Assembly (NCBI GenBank): GCA_049323795.1
Contig: JBMOOH010000010.1
Coordinates: 1 to 35,122 of the forward strand
Source: JAOADN01 sp049323795
Lineage (GTDB): Bacteria; Pseudomonadota; Alphaproteobacteria; Rhodobacterales; Rhodobacteraceae
Length of the DNA: 35,122 nt
Reading direction: 5' to 3'
In this document: positions 7,681 to 15,489 of the stretch, piece by piece
How positions within the stretch are numbered: the stretch's first letter is position 1
Layout of the letters: the number at the start of each line of letters is the position of its first letter
Program-made: the position numbers and the translations under genes
Notes under the pieces: model-generated
Told to the model about the DNA's origin: nothing
What the model saw: the letters and a program-made list of their open reading frames with translations, nothing else
Databases searched by the model: none

Positions 7681-8343
7681 TCAGCGGGCGTCTCCAGAGG
7701 TGCCTTCGGCCCGCGCGCGTGCCGCAGCGAGCGCGCGGAGCTTCTCGATGCGCTCGCGCAGCCTCTTCTGCCGGCGCTTCTTGTAGGCATCGACCAGCGG
7801 CAGCGTGAGGTAATGGCCGATGGCGCCGAAGATCAGGCCGGGAATGATGCCGCCCACCATGTAGGGCAGGAAGATCGTGTCGAAGAAACCGGTCAGCGCC
7901 GACCATTCGACCGTGCCGGGGCCGAAGACCGCGAAGATGTTGCGCCAGAGTTCGAGTGTCGCCCCCCCGAAGGCCGCCACGATCTCTTCGAAGGTCATCA
8001 CGCCCTGGCTTCCCAGTATCTTGTGCCCCAGTTCGACCGCCGACCAGGCGATCACCGGCGTCGTGATCGGGTTGCCGAAGAATGTGGCGAGGAGTGCGGC
8101 GAGGATGTTGCCCCGGATCGCCCAGGCGATGCCGGCGGCGCCGAGGAAGTGCAGGCCGAAGAACGGCGTGAACGAGATGAACACGCCGGCAAACACGCCC
8201 CGCCCGATCCGGTGGGGCGCGTCGGGCAGCCGCCGCACGCGATGGATCACGTATTGCGTCGCGCGACTCCAGCCGCCGCGCGGATAGAAGAACTCGATGA
8301 AGGCGCGCATCCACGTGCGTGGCGTGCGGCGTTTGAAGACCAC
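7681..8343 (-). CDS. DUF2062 membrane protein
   Basis: A 220-residue inner-membrane protein of the DUF2062 family. The family core is visible as GVFAGVFISFTPFFGLHFLGAAGIAWAI and FFGNPITTPVIAW, with further hydrophobic segments at about residues 125-175 (TGFFDTIFLPYMVGGIIPGLIFGAIGHYL). The C-terminal tail is lysine/arginine-rich and presumably cytoplasmic. Function is unknown. The GTG start at 8343 is preceded by GAGGAG about 11 bases away. It sits between rsh (26-base gap) and pdxJ (41-base gap), and this position is commonly seen in Rhodobacterales. Confidence 0.9.
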   Translation of the reverse strand: MVFKRRTPRTWMRAFIEFFYPRGGWSRATQYVIHRVRRLPDAPHRIGRGVFAGVFISFTPFFGLHFLGAAGIAWAIRGNILAALLATFFGNPITTPVIAWSAVELGHKILGSQGVMTFEEIVAAFGGATLELWRNIFAVFGPGTVEWSALTGFFDTIFLPYMVGGIIPGLIFGAIGHYLTLPLVDAYKKRRQKRLRERIEKLRALAAARARAEGTSGDAR

Positions 8344-8369
8344 CTTGCGTCCACTCCTCGGCCGACCGG

Positions 8370-10490
8370 TCAGGGCTTGCGGGTCATGTCCCGGTACCGT
8401 TCCACATGTGCAACGTCGCTCTCCGCCTCAAGCGCGGTCAGCACCATGTGAAGGTGTTCGACGTCGCGCAGGTCCACCTCTAGGATCAGCCTGTAAAAAT
8501 CAGGCTTCCTGTCGACGAAGGTGAGGTCTGAAATGTTCGCCTTCTGCTCGCCGATGATGGTGCAGATCCTGCCCAGGACGCCCGCGTCGTTGGCGATGGT
8601 GATGTTCAGGCTGACCGTGTGCACCGGGGCGTGCCGTCCGGAATGCCAGTGCAGGTCCACCCAGCGCTGCGGCTGCTCCTCGAACTCGGCAAGCGCCGGG
8701 CAGTCGATCGCGTGAACGACCACGCCCTGGCCGCGGTAGGTGATGCCGACGATGCGCTCCCCCGGCACCGGCTGGCAGCAGTTGGCGCGGCGGAAGGTCT
8801 GGTCGGCGGCCAGCCCCGCAACGGCGCGGCGCCCCTCGATCTCTTCGGCGGGCTTGGTGGCAAGCTCGGGATAGATCGCCTCGATCACCTCGCGCGCCGT
8901 TATCTCGGCACTGCCGAGCTGGGCGAGCACCTCCGTCTCGTCCGGCAGGCCGAGGGTCCTCGCGGCCGTCCGCAGCGCCTTGTCGGTGGCCTTGCGGCCC
9001 ACATGCTCGAAGGCCACCCGGGCGAGCTCCTGGCCAAGCTTCACGAACCGCTCTCGGTCTTCCTCGCGCAAGCTGCGCCGGATCGCGGCCTTGGCGCGGC
9101 CTGTCACCACGATGTCGATCCACGTCGCCTGCGGTCGCTGTCCTGCAGCCGTGATCACCTCGACCGACTGGCCGTTCTTCAGCCGCGTCCAGAGCGGCAC
9201 GCGGATCCCGTCCACCTTCGCGCCGACGCAGGAATTTCCGATCCGCGTGTGGATCGCATAGGCGAAGTCGATGGGCGTCGCACCCTTCGGCAACTGCACC
9301 ACATCGCCCTTGGGGGTGAAGCAGAAGACCTGGTCGGAATACATCTCGAGCTTCACGTTCTCGAGGAACTCGTCGTGGTCCTCGCCCGCCTCGAAGCGCT
9401 CGGTCAGGGACGTGATCCAGCGTGCGGGATCCACGGCGAAGGGGTTCTGCGCCCGCTCTCCGTCCCGGTAGGACCAGTGCGCGGCGACGCCGGCCTCGGC
9501 CACCTCGTGCATCTGCCGCGTGCGGATCTGCACCTCGACCCGCTTGCCGTCGCGGCCCGAGACGGTGGTGTGAATCGACCGGTAGCCGTTCGACTTCGGC
9601 TGGCTGATGTAGTCCTTGAACCGCCCGGGCACCGCCCGCCAGCGCGTGTGGATCACGCCCAGGATGCGGTAGCAGTCGGTCTCCGACCCGCAGATGATGC
9701 GGAACCCGTAGATGTCGGAGAGGCGGCTGAAGGCGAGCTGCTTTTCCTGCATCTTGCGCCAGACCGAATAGGGTTTCTTGGCCCGGCCATAGACGTCGGC
9801 CTCGACCCCGGCCTTCTCAAGCTCGTTCCGGATGTCGGCGGTGATCGTGTGGATCACGTCGCCGGTCTCCTTCTGAAGCGTGAGGAACCGCCGGAGGATG
9901 GAATTCCGCGCCTCGGGGTTCAGCACCTTGAAGGCGAGGTCCTCAAGCTCCTCGCGCATCCACTGCATGCCCATCCGGCCGGCGAGCGGCGCGTAGATGT
10001 CCATCGTCTCGCGCGCCTTCTGTGCCTGCTTGGCGGCCGGCAGCGACTTGATGGTGCGCATGTTGTGCAGCCGGTCGGCGAGCTTGACGAGGATCACCCG
10101 CAGGTCCTTCGACATCGCCATGAAGAGCTTGCGGAAGTTCTCGGACTGCTTCGTCTCGGTCGAGGAAAGCTGGAGATTCGTGAGTTTCGTCACCCCGTCC
10201 ACCAGTTCGGCGATCTCTTCGCCGAACCTCTGCGCGATCTCGCGGTAGGTGGACTTGGTGTCCTCGATCGTGTCGTGCAGAAGCGCGGTGATGATCGTGG
10301 CGTCGTCCAGCCGCTGCTCGGTCAGGATGGCGGCAACGGCGACGGGGTGGGTGAAGTAGGGCTCGCCCGAGCGGCGGACCTGCCCCTCGTGCATGATCCG
10401 GCCATAGTCGTAGGCCTGACGGATCAGGTCTGCGTTCGTCCTTGGATTGTAGTTGTGGACAAGCGCGATCAGGTCTTCGACGTCGATCAT
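8370..10490 (-). CDS. Bifunctional (p)ppGpp synthetase/hydrolase (Rsh, RelA/SpoT family)
   Basis: Rsh makes and degrades the alarmone (p)ppGpp and controls the stringent response. The 706-residue length is typical of the single alphaproteobacterial enzyme. The HD hydrolase domain is intact (H48, and HD at 72-73 in LLHDTIEDT). The synthetase domain has RFKD at 290-293, the RxKD form found in bifunctional enzymes, then SNGYRSIHTTV. A TGS domain follows at about 385-450 (VFCFTPKGDVVQLPKGATPIDFAYAIHT), then a conserved-cysteine region (CCQPVPG) and a C-terminal ACT domain from about 628. Both activities are therefore predicted. It lies 25 bases after rpoZ. Confidence 0.97.
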   Translation of the reverse strand: MIDVEDLIALVHNYNPRTNADLIRQAYDYGRIMHEGQVRRSGEPYFTHPVAVAAILTEQRLDDATIITALLHDTIEDTKSTYREIAQRFGEEIAELVDGVTKLTNLQLSSTETKQSENFRKLFMAMSKDLRVILVKLADRLHNMRTIKSLPAAKQAQKARETMDIYAPLAGRMGMQWMREELEDLAFKVLNPEARNSILRRFLTLQKETGDVIHTITADIRNELEKAGVEADVYGRAKKPYSVWRKMQEKQLAFSRLSDIYGFRIICGSETDCYRILGVIHTRWRAVPGRFKDYISQPKSNGYRSIHTTVSGRDGKRVEVQIRTRQMHEVAEAGVAAHWSYRDGERAQNPFAVDPARWITSLTERFEAGEDHDEFLENVKLEMYSDQVFCFTPKGDVVQLPKGATPIDFAYAIHTRIGNSCVGAKVDGIRVPLWTRLKNGQSVEVITAAGQRPQATWIDIVVTGRAKAAIRRSLREEDRERFVKLGQELARVAFEHVGRKATDKALRTAARTLGLPDETEVLAQLGSAEITAREVIEAIYPELATKPAEEIEGRRAVAGLAADQTFRRANCCQPVPGERIVGITYRGQGVVVHAIDCPALAEFEEQPQRWVDLHWHSGRHAPVHTVSLNITIANDAGVLGRICTIIGEQKANISDLTFVDRKPDFYRLILEVDLRDVEHLHMVLTALEAESDVAHVERYRDMTRKP

Positions 10491-10515
10491 GACCGCCTGC
10501 CCGACGGGGCCGGGC

Positions 10516-10869
10516 TCAGCCCTGCCCCTGTGCTTCCATCAGCGCGCGCAGCAGCCGCTCCTCCGACATGTCGTCAACCGACGGACGGTCGATCTCGCCC
10601 CCCATCAGAAGCGCCATCGCGTCGTCCTCGGGCTCGTCCACCTCGATCTGCGTCTGGTGGCTTTCGATCATCCGCTCGCGCAGGGCAGAGGCCGACTGCG
10701 CCTCGTCGGCGATCTCCCGCAGCGCCACGACGGGATTCTTGTCGTTGTCGCGGTCCACCGACGGCGCGGAGCCGGCGGTGATCTCACGCGCGCGGTGAGC
10801 CGCGAGCATCACCAGCTCGAAGCGGTTCGGAACCTTGTCAACGCAGTCTTCGACCGTAACGCGGGCCAT
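10516..10869 (-). CDS. rpoZ: RNA polymerase omega subunit
   Basis: Omega helps assemble and stabilise RNA polymerase by holding the beta-prime subunit, and in some bacteria takes part in ppGpp binding. The 117-residue protein begins MARVTVEDCVDKVPNRFELV, the conserved omega N-terminus, followed by AAHRAREI and the DKNPVVALREIA segment; the remaining acidic C-terminal half is the variable tail usual in alphaproteobacteria. It is followed after 25 bases by the ppGpp enzyme gene, the same pairing as rpoZ-spoT in enterobacteria. A strong promoter match lies directly upstream. Confidence 0.97.
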   Translation of the reverse strand: MARVTVEDCVDKVPNRFELVMLAAHRAREITAGSAPSVDRDNDKNPVVALREIADEAQSASALRERMIESHQTQIEVDEPEDDAMALLMGGEIDRPSVDDMSEERLLRALMEAQGQG

Positions 10870-10902
10870 CGGGCACTCCGTCCGAGGAAAGATGGAAGCC
10901 GC

Positions 10903-10931
10903 TATCTAGGCCCTCGCAAGGGGCTTGACAA
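10903..10931 (-). promoter_or_regulatory. Sigma-70-type promoter for rpoZ-rsh-DUF2062-pdxJ-acpS
   Basis: On the minus strand TTGTCA (10931-10926) and TAGATA (10908-10903) are separated by exactly 17 bases. Transcription would start near 10896, about 27 bases before the rpoZ ATG. The site fills most of the 76-base gap after folK, so the downstream genes need not depend on folK transcription. This is a pattern match only. Confidence 0.6.
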
Positions 10932-10945
10932 GCGCGGATTCCGCC

Positions 10946-11506
10946 TCAGACCGGCTCGACGCCGTGTTTCGCGCTTTCGGACAACCCGTCCCGGAGTTCC
11001 GCCATCGTCAGCCCGGTCACCGGATGCCGCCAGCCCGCAGCGACCTCGGCCAGCGGCAGCAGCACGAAGGCGCGGTCCTGAAGCCGTGGATGCGGCAGGA
11101 TCAGCCGGTCCGGCGTTTCGGTCCGCTGCCGCGCCTCGGGAAGCCCCTGCCAGTGTCGCCAGGCCGCCGGGTCGGGCAGGACGGTGTCGCCGTGCAGGAG
11201 AAGGTCGAGGTCGATGGTCCGCTGCCCCCAGCGCACGCTCCTGACCCTGCCCAGTTGCGCCTCGATCGCATGCAGCCGGATCAGGCACGCCTCGGGGTCG
11301 TGGCCGGTCCGAACCACGGCGCAGGCATTCACGAAGTCGGGCCCGGAACCCGGCGGCCAGGCCGGCGAGCGGTAGAATCGGCTGACCGCGACCAGCCGCA
11401 TCCCCGCCCGTCCCAGCCGGGAAAGCGCCGAGACAAGCGTCGCGCGGGGAGGGCCCGGGGCGGCGACCTCGTTGGCGCCGAGGCCGATCGCCGCAATATA
11501 AAGCAT
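10946..11506 (-). CDS. folK: 2-amino-4-hydroxy-6-hydroxymethyldihydropteridine diphosphokinase
   Basis: FolK transfers pyrophosphate from ATP to 6-hydroxymethyl-7,8-dihydropterin in folate synthesis. The 186-residue protein shows the family's IGLGAN start, SRFYRSPAWPPGSGPDFVNA and the signature RWGQRTIDLDLLLHGD with the metal-binding aspartates, followed by LILPHPRLQDRAFVLLPL. No good ribosome binding site precedes ATG 11506; the sequence just before it is GGGGTAGACACAA, and a TAGACA there could even be a -10 box giving a nearly leaderless message. It is divergent from the NYN-domain gene. Confidence 0.96.
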   Translation of the reverse strand: MLYIAAIGLGANEVAAPGPPRATLVSALSRLGRAGMRLVAVSRFYRSPAWPPGSGPDFVNACAVVRTGHDPEACLIRLHAIEAQLGRVRSVRWGQRTIDLDLLLHGDTVLPDPAAWRHWQGLPEARQRTETPDRLILPHPRLQDRAFVLLPLAEVAAGWRHPVTGLTMAELRDGLSESAKHGVEPV

Positions 11507-11541
11507 TTGTGTCTACCCCGGCGCTTGTCAGATGCGGCCGT

Positions 11542-11571
11542 TTGACTAGATTCCGGAATTTAGCGTAACGC
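11542..11571 (+). promoter_or_regulatory. Candidate promoter for the NYN-domain gene
   Basis: TTGACT (11542-11547) and TAACGC (11566-11571) are 18 bases apart, in the 112-base gap between divergent folK and the NYN gene. The predicted start of transcription is about 40 bases before the ATG. The -35 is good and the -10 moderate. Confidence 0.45.
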
Positions 11572-11618
11572 AACGGAAGCGGTGTCGCTCCCCGGACGCA
11601 TTTCGAAAGGATCAATTG

Positions 11619-12194
11619 ATGTTCTACAAGGACGAACGGCTTGCGCTGTTCATTGACGGGTCCAACCTCTATGCCGCAGCCAAGGCACTCGGGTTCGACA
11701 TCGACTACAAGCTTCTGCGGCAGGAATTCGAGCGCCGCGGCAAGCTTCTGCGGGCCTTCTACTACACCGCACTTCTCGAGAACGACGAGTACTCGCCGAT
11801 CCGCCCGCTCGTGGACTGGCTGCACTACAACGGCTTCTCGATGGTGACGAAGCCGGCCAAGGAATATACCGACGCCCAGGGGCGCCGGAAGGTGAAGGGC
11901 AACATGGACATCGAGCTGACCGTCGATGCCATGGAACTTGCGCCGCGCGTGGACCACATCGTGCTCTTTTCCGGCGACGGCGATTTCAAGCCGCTCGTGG
12001 AAAGCCTCCAGCGGCAGGGGGTGCGGGTGTCGGTCGTCTCGACCATCCGCTCGCAGCCGCCGATGATCGCGGACGAGCTTCGCCGTCAGGCCGACAACTT
12101 CATCGAACTCGACGCGCTCCGCGACGTGATCGGCCGCCCCCCGCGCGAGACGCGGCCCGACCAGACGGCCGAGGCGGTCGCCGCCCCGCGCTGA
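11619..12194 (+). CDS. NYN domain (LabA/DUF88-like) putative ribonuclease
   Basis: A 191-residue protein with a NYN domain, a PIN-like nuclease fold. The conserved acidic positions are visible in LALFIDGSNL (D13), KGNMDIELTVDAMELA and IVLFSGDGDFKPLV. Proteins of this LabA/DUF88 type are predicted metal-dependent RNases, but the RNA target is unknown. The short C-terminal tail after about residue 165 is low-complexity and rich in proline, arginine and alanine. ATG 11619 is preferred over the TTG at 11616, with AAAGG at 11606-11610. The gene is monocistronic, with its own promoter candidate and terminator. Confidence 0.92.
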   Translation: MFYKDERLALFIDGSNLYAAAKALGFDIDYKLLRQEFERRGKLLRAFYYTALLENDEYSPIRPLVDWLHYNGFSMVTKPAKEYTDAQGRRKVKGNMDIELTVDAMELAPRVDHIVLFSGDGDFKPLVESLQRQGVRVSVVSTIRSQPPMIADELRRQADNFIELDALRDVIGRPPRETRPDQTAEAVAAPR

Positions 12195-12217
12195 CGCGGA
12201 CGGGCGGAATCCGGAAG

Positions 12218-12248
12218 CGGGGACCAATTCGGCCCCCGTTTTCTTTTC
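12218..12248 (+). terminator. Rho-independent terminator of the NYN gene
   Basis: CGGGGACC (12218-12225) pairs with GGCCCCCG (12231-12238) with one mismatch around an AATTC loop, followed by TTTTCTTTTCC. It starts 24 bases after the stop codon. Confidence 0.8.
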
Positions 12249-12291
12249 CTGCGGGTCGCGCCACACTCGGATCGATAACCCGGAGTGTGCC

Positions 12292-13095
12292 ATGCCCCAT
12301 CCCCTCATCACGCAGTCCGACATCGACGCCTACCGCCGCGACGGGGCCGTCGTGATCCGGGGGCTCATGGCGGATCATGTCGAGGACCTCCGTGCCGGAG
12401 TCGCGCGCAACATGGCGATGGATACCGGGCTTGCCTTCGAGAACACCCGGCCGGGCGAGCCCGGCCGCTTCTGGGACAGCTACTGCAACTGGCAGTCCAT
12501 CCCCGAGTTCGGGAAGGTCATCCGCGAAAGCCCTGCCGCCGGGGTCGCCGCCGACCTGATGGGCGCCGATACGGTCCAGGTCTTCCACGACCATGTCCTC
12601 GTCAAGGAAGCCGGCACCGCAAAGCCCACCCCCTGGCATCAGGACGGCCCCTACTACTTCGTCGAGGGCGAACACACGATCAGCTTCTGGGTACCGCTCG
12701 ACCCGGTGAAGGAGGCGACGCTCCGCTGCGTCGCCGGATCGCACCGCTGGCCGAAGCCGGTGCTGCCGAAGCGCTGGCTTGCCGACACGAGCTTCTACCC
12801 CGACCCCGAGGCCTACATGCCCGTCCCCGACCCCGACGCCGAGGGGATGACGGTGCTGGAATGGGAGATGGAGCCGGGCGACGCCGTCGCCTTCGACTAC
12901 CGCACGCTGCACGGCGCACGCGGGAACACCACCGGCCGGCGCCGCCGCGCCTTCTCGCTGCGCCTCGTCGGCGAGGACGCCCACTACGTCGAACGCCCCG
13001 GCCGCACCTCGCCGCCTTTCCCCGGCCACGGAATGAAACCCGGCGACAGGCTCCGCGGGGACTGGTTCCCGGTGATCTGGCGGCGGGCGGGGTAA
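12292..13095 (+). CDS. Phytanoyl-CoA dioxygenase (PhyH) family protein
   Basis: A 267-residue Fe(II)/2-oxoglutarate-dependent dioxygenase of the PhyH family. The iron ligands are recognisable as H116 and D118 (TPWHQDGPYY) and H207 (TLHGARGN), and the arginine that binds 2-oxoglutarate lies in RRRRAFSLRLVG at about 217-219. The rest matches double-stranded beta-helix members (TISFWVPLDPV, LRCVAGSH, MEPGDAVAFDYRTLHG). Family members hydroxylate very different substrates, including fatty acyl-CoAs and natural-product intermediates, so the substrate cannot be named. ATG 12292 follows a GGAG ten bases upstream. It is preceded by a terminator and followed by convergent vapC, so it stands alone. Confidence 0.92.
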   Translation: MPHPLITQSDIDAYRRDGAVVIRGLMADHVEDLRAGVARNMAMDTGLAFENTRPGEPGRFWDSYCNWQSIPEFGKVIRESPAAGVAADLMGADTVQVFHDHVLVKEAGTAKPTPWHQDGPYYFVEGEHTISFWVPLDPVKEATLRCVAGSHRWPKPVLPKRWLADTSFYPDPEAYMPVPDPDAEGMTVLEWEMEPGDAVAFDYRTLHGARGNTTGRRRRAFSLRLVGEDAHYVERPGRTSPPFPGHGMKPGDRLRGDWFPVIWRRAG

Positions 13096-13098
13096 GCC

Positions 13099-13491
13099 TC
13101 AGGCGGCGCTGCCCGCAGCGGAAGCGGCTGCGGCGAGCGCGCGGCCGCGGGTGAGCAGCGGGACGCCACGGCGGAGCGCCAACTCGAGGTACGCAGCGTC
13201 GTAGGCGGTCAGGCCGTGGCGGCGGGCAAGCTCCAAGAGTGCATCGAGCGGCCCGCACGGCCGGGTCTCGATGGACAGGCTCAGGAAAGTCTGCACCAAC
13301 TGGCCATCCCGACCGGCCTGAAGCCGCCCCTTTCTGGCGGACATCGCGATCGAGTTCGCAACCTCGTACCCGATCAGGTCGGGCGCAGTCAGCGTCGAGG
13401 TTTCGAGAAGCTGCCGTTCCCGGTCCGTCAGTGCCTCATCGGGGTACAAGTAGGCAAGAATGACCGAGCAATCGACGACCAGATCGCTCAA
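13099..13491 (-). CDS. VapC-type PIN-domain toxin, missing one acidic residue
   Basis: A 130-residue PIN-domain protein of the VapC type, normally a magnesium-dependent endoribonuclease that blocks translation by cutting RNA. D7 (VVDCSVI), E43 (GYEVANSI) and D98 (TAYDAAYLELA) are the expected acidic residues. The fourth position, usually aspartate in a motif like LATLDKAL, is glycine here (LLTRGRAL, G116), so activity may be reduced or lost. The start is TTG 13491, overlapping the vapB stop as TTGA, which implies translational coupling. The C-terminus is a run of alanine, glycine and serine. It is convergent with the PhyH gene, 3 bases apart. Confidence 0.9.
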   Translation of the reverse strand: MSDLVVDCSVILAYLYPDEALTDRERQLLETSTLTAPDLIGYEVANSIAMSARKGRLQAGRDGQLVQTFLSLSIETRPCGPLDALLELARRHGLTAYDAAYLELALRRGVPLLTRGRALAAAASAAGSAA

Positions 13492-13742
13492 CGGCGACCC
13501 TCATTCTTGAAGGCAATCAGCTCTTCCGTGGTGAACGTGCCCGACTCCGCACGAATCGCGTCGCGCAGCTTCCTCACCCGCGCGAACACGGTTTCTCGGC
13601 CCGCCTGCCTCGCCGCCGCAGAAGGCACCAGCCGCGCCACTTCCTTGCCGCGCCGCGTGATGATGACCTCTTCGCCCGCCTCGACCAGGTCGAGCAGTTG
13701 CGACAGGTGGGTCTTTGCTTCGAAAGCCCCGACATGTTTCAT
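13488..13742 (-). CDS. Phd/YefM-type antitoxin of the VapC toxin
   Basis: An 84-residue antitoxin of the Phd/YefM family. The N-terminus MKHVGAFEAKTHLSQLLDLV, followed by GEEVIITRRGKEVARLVP, is the typical DNA-binding domain; the C-terminal half from about residue 45 is charged and would wrap around the toxin. ATG 13742 is chosen because GGAG lies seven bases upstream and it starts exactly at the family's N-terminus; a TTG ten codons earlier is less likely. Such antitoxins repress their own promoter, and a palindrome overlapping the -10 box supports this here. Confidence 0.93.
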   Translation of the reverse strand: MKHVGAFEAKTHLSQLLDLVEAGEEVIITRRGKEVARLVPSAAARQAGRETVFARVRKLRDAIRAESGTFTTEELIAFKNEGRR

Positions 13743-13771
13743 CGCGCACTCCAACAAATCGCGCCCCAACA

Positions 13772-13791
13772 AACTGGTTTACAATCTAGTT
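13772..13791. promoter_or_regulatory. Imperfect palindrome, likely antitoxin operator
   Basis: AACTGGTTTACAATCTAGTT matches its own reverse complement at 14 of 20 positions, with good AACT/AGTT ends. It overlaps the -10 box of the toxin-antitoxin promoter, the position expected for an operator bound by a Phd-type antitoxin. The AT-rich makeup stands out from the flanks. Confidence 0.5.
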
Positions 13792-13811
13792 GGTATCTGC
13801 CCCTTCCGCAA
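13783..13811 (-). promoter_or_regulatory. Promoter of the toxin-antitoxin operon
   Basis: On the minus strand TTGCGG (13811-13806) and TAGATT (13788-13783) are 17 bases apart. Transcription would start about 35 bases before the antitoxin ATG. The palindrome at 13772-13791 covers the -10 box. Confidence 0.55.
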
Positions 13812-13865
13812 CCTCTCGACAGCCGCACCCCGTGCGCTTACGAACCCGAAGGCAGGAGCATGCGC

Positions 13866-14816
13866 ATGTCCAGTCCCCCCCTGACCCTCTACCTCGCCGC
13901 CCCGCGCGGCTTCTGCGCGGGCGTGGACCGCGCGATCAAGATCGTGGAAATGGCGCTCCAGAAGTGGGGCGCGCCGGTTTATGTCCGGCACGAGATCGTC
14001 CACAACCGCTTCGTGGTGGACGGGCTCCGGGCCAAGGGTGCCGTCTTCGTCGAGGAACTGTCGGAATGCCCCGACGACCGGCCCGTCATCTTCTCGGCGC
14101 ACGGGGTTCCGAAGCGGGTGCCCGAGGAGGCGCGGATGCGGAACCTGATCCACGTGGACGCGACCTGTCCGCTTGTCACCAAGGTCCACAACGAAGCGGC
14201 CCGGCACCATGCCGACGGTCTCCAGATGGTGATGATCGGCCATGCCGGCCACCCCGAGGTTCTGGGCACGATGGGTCAGCTTCCGCCCGGCGAGGTGATC
14301 CTTGTCGAGACGGTGGCGGACGTGGCCGGGATCGCGCCGCGCGATCCGGCGAAACTCGCCTACATCACGCAGACGACGCTGTCCGTCGATGACACGGCGG
14401 CGGTGGTCGATGCGCTGAAGGCGCGCTTCCCGTCCATCGTCGGCCCGCACCGGGAAGACATCTGCTACGCGACCACCAACCGCCAGGAGGCGGTCAAGGC
14501 GGTGGCCCCGAGGATCGATGCGCTTCTCGTCATCGGGGCGCCGAACTCGTCGAATTCCAGGCGCCTTGTCGAGGTCGGCAAGGCCGCCGGCTGCGCCTAT
14601 GCGCAGCTCGTCCAGCGCGCCGCCGACATCGACTGGCGCGCCCTGGATGGCATCCGCGCGCTCGGCCTGACCGCCGGGGCGAGCGCGCCGGAGGAACTGG
14701 TGGCCGAGGTCATCGACGCCGTCCGCGCCCGCTACGACGTGAGGCTGGAACCGGTCGAGACCGCGGTCGAGACCGTGGAGTTCAAGGTGCCCCGCGCGCT
14801 TCGGGAAACGGTGTGA
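13866..14816 (+). CDS. ispH: 4-hydroxy-3-methylbut-2-enyl diphosphate reductase
   Basis: IspH is the iron-sulfur enzyme that makes IPP and DMAPP from HMBPP, the last step of the non-mevalonate isoprenoid pathway. The three cluster cysteines are C17 (GFCAGVDRAI), C101 (DATCPLV) and C200 (DICYATTNRQ); the active-site histidines are H42 (VRHEIVHN) and H79 (FSAHGVP). The 316-residue length is normal. ATG 13866 is preferred over ATG 13860 because AGGAG at 13854-13858 is then seven bases away rather than too close. The next small ORF overlaps its stop codon. Confidence 0.96.
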   Translation: MSSPPLTLYLAAPRGFCAGVDRAIKIVEMALQKWGAPVYVRHEIVHNRFVVDGLRAKGAVFVEELSECPDDRPVIFSAHGVPKRVPEEARMRNLIHVDATCPLVTKVHNEAARHHADGLQMVMIGHAGHPEVLGTMGQLPPGEVILVETVADVAGIAPRDPAKLAYITQTTLSVDDTAAVVDALKARFPSIVGPHREDICYATTNRQEAVKAVAPRIDALLVIGAPNSSNSRRLVEVGKAAGCAYAQLVQRAADIDWRALDGIRALGLTAGASAPEELVAEVIDAVRARYDVRLEPVETAVETVEFKVPRALRETV

Positions 14817-14977
14817 GACTTCCGAAATCCGGTGCCTGGCTGCTTCTTGCGGCCGCGACGTCGCTGCCGGCGATGGCGATGGACCGGGCGGGCCTGCCGG
14901 GTGCGGTGGTGCCTTCCGCGATCTCGCCGCGGGTCGCCCGCCGGGTCGCGGACCGGGCCGCAGACCGGGGCGCCTGA
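14813..14977 (+). CDS. Putative small secreted protein (54 aa), coupled to ispH
   Basis: This short ORF starts with GTG at 14813, overlapping the ispH stop codon as GTGA, the classic arrangement for translational coupling. The 54-residue product begins MRLPKSGAWLLLAAATSLPA: two basic residues, a hydrophobic stretch of about 12 residues and a plausible signal peptidase site after ...AMA (residue 22). The mature part would be only about 32 residues and is arginine/alanine-rich with a near-repeat (SPRVARRVADRAADRG). I recognise no family. It could be a real exported peptide or a chance frame in high-GC DNA; the stop overlap and signal-like start favour the former. Confidence 0.45.
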   Translation: MRLPKSGAWLLLAAATSLPAMAMDRAGLPGAVVPSAISPRVARRVADRAADRGA

Positions 14978-15039
14978 CCTCTGGTCATGTGCGCCCATGC
15001 GCGCTACCGAGAGGCGAGGTCTCCAGCACGCCCGGAAGA

Positions 15040-15489
15040 ATGAACAAGATCCCCCGCCCCGCCCTTCTCCTCGGCCTCGCCGGGCTTCTGCCCTTCCTCT
15101 GGGGCGCGGCCAGCGCGCTTTCGCCCGCGCTCACGGACTGGAGCCGCGGAATCGTCGGGCAGCGGCTCGTCGGCCAGCCGGGGCTGATCGCCTATGGCAC
15201 CGTGATCCTCTGCTTCATGTCCGGCGTCCTCTGGGGCTTCGCCGCGCGGGCCGCGCCGCAGAGGGCGATCCCCTATCTCCTCAGCGTCCTTCCCGCGCTC
15301 TGGGTCTTTCTCATGGTCGGCGGCGGCGCCGAGGCGGCGCTTTCGGCGCTGCTCCTCGGCTTCGTCGCGCTGCTCGCCTTCGACCTCCAGTTCCTTCGCT
15401 GGCGTCTCGCCCCCGACTGGTGGATGAGCCTCCGCCTGATCCTCACCGCCGGCACCGTCGCCGGCCTTCTGGCCGGCCTCTATGCCTGA
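15040..15489 (+). CDS. DUF3429 inner-membrane protein
   Basis: A 149-residue protein with four to five hydrophobic segments (about residues 7-28, 50-70, 78-95, 97-115 and 132-148), matching the DUF3429 family in length and pattern (LLGLAGLLPFLWGA, then YGTVILCFMSGVLWGFA). Function is unknown. ATG 15040 is chosen because it starts the conserved first helix; only a weak GGAAG precedes it. It overlaps rnhA by eight bases, so the two are probably translated from the same message. Confidence 0.85.
   Translation: MNKIPRPALLLGLAGLLPFLWGAASALSPALTDWSRGIVGQRLVGQPGLIAYGTVILCFMSGVLWGFAARAAPQRAIPYLLSVLPALWVFLMVGGGAEAALSALLLGFVALLAFDLQFLRWRLAPDWWMSLRLILTAGTVAGLLAGLYA

Noticed and set aside
8619..10781. 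720-codon open frame on the plus strand opposite rsh and rpoZ
   Set aside because: It is antisense to two unmistakable genes, its translation is low-complexity (R, L, H, D, P rich), and long antisense frames are common at this GC content.
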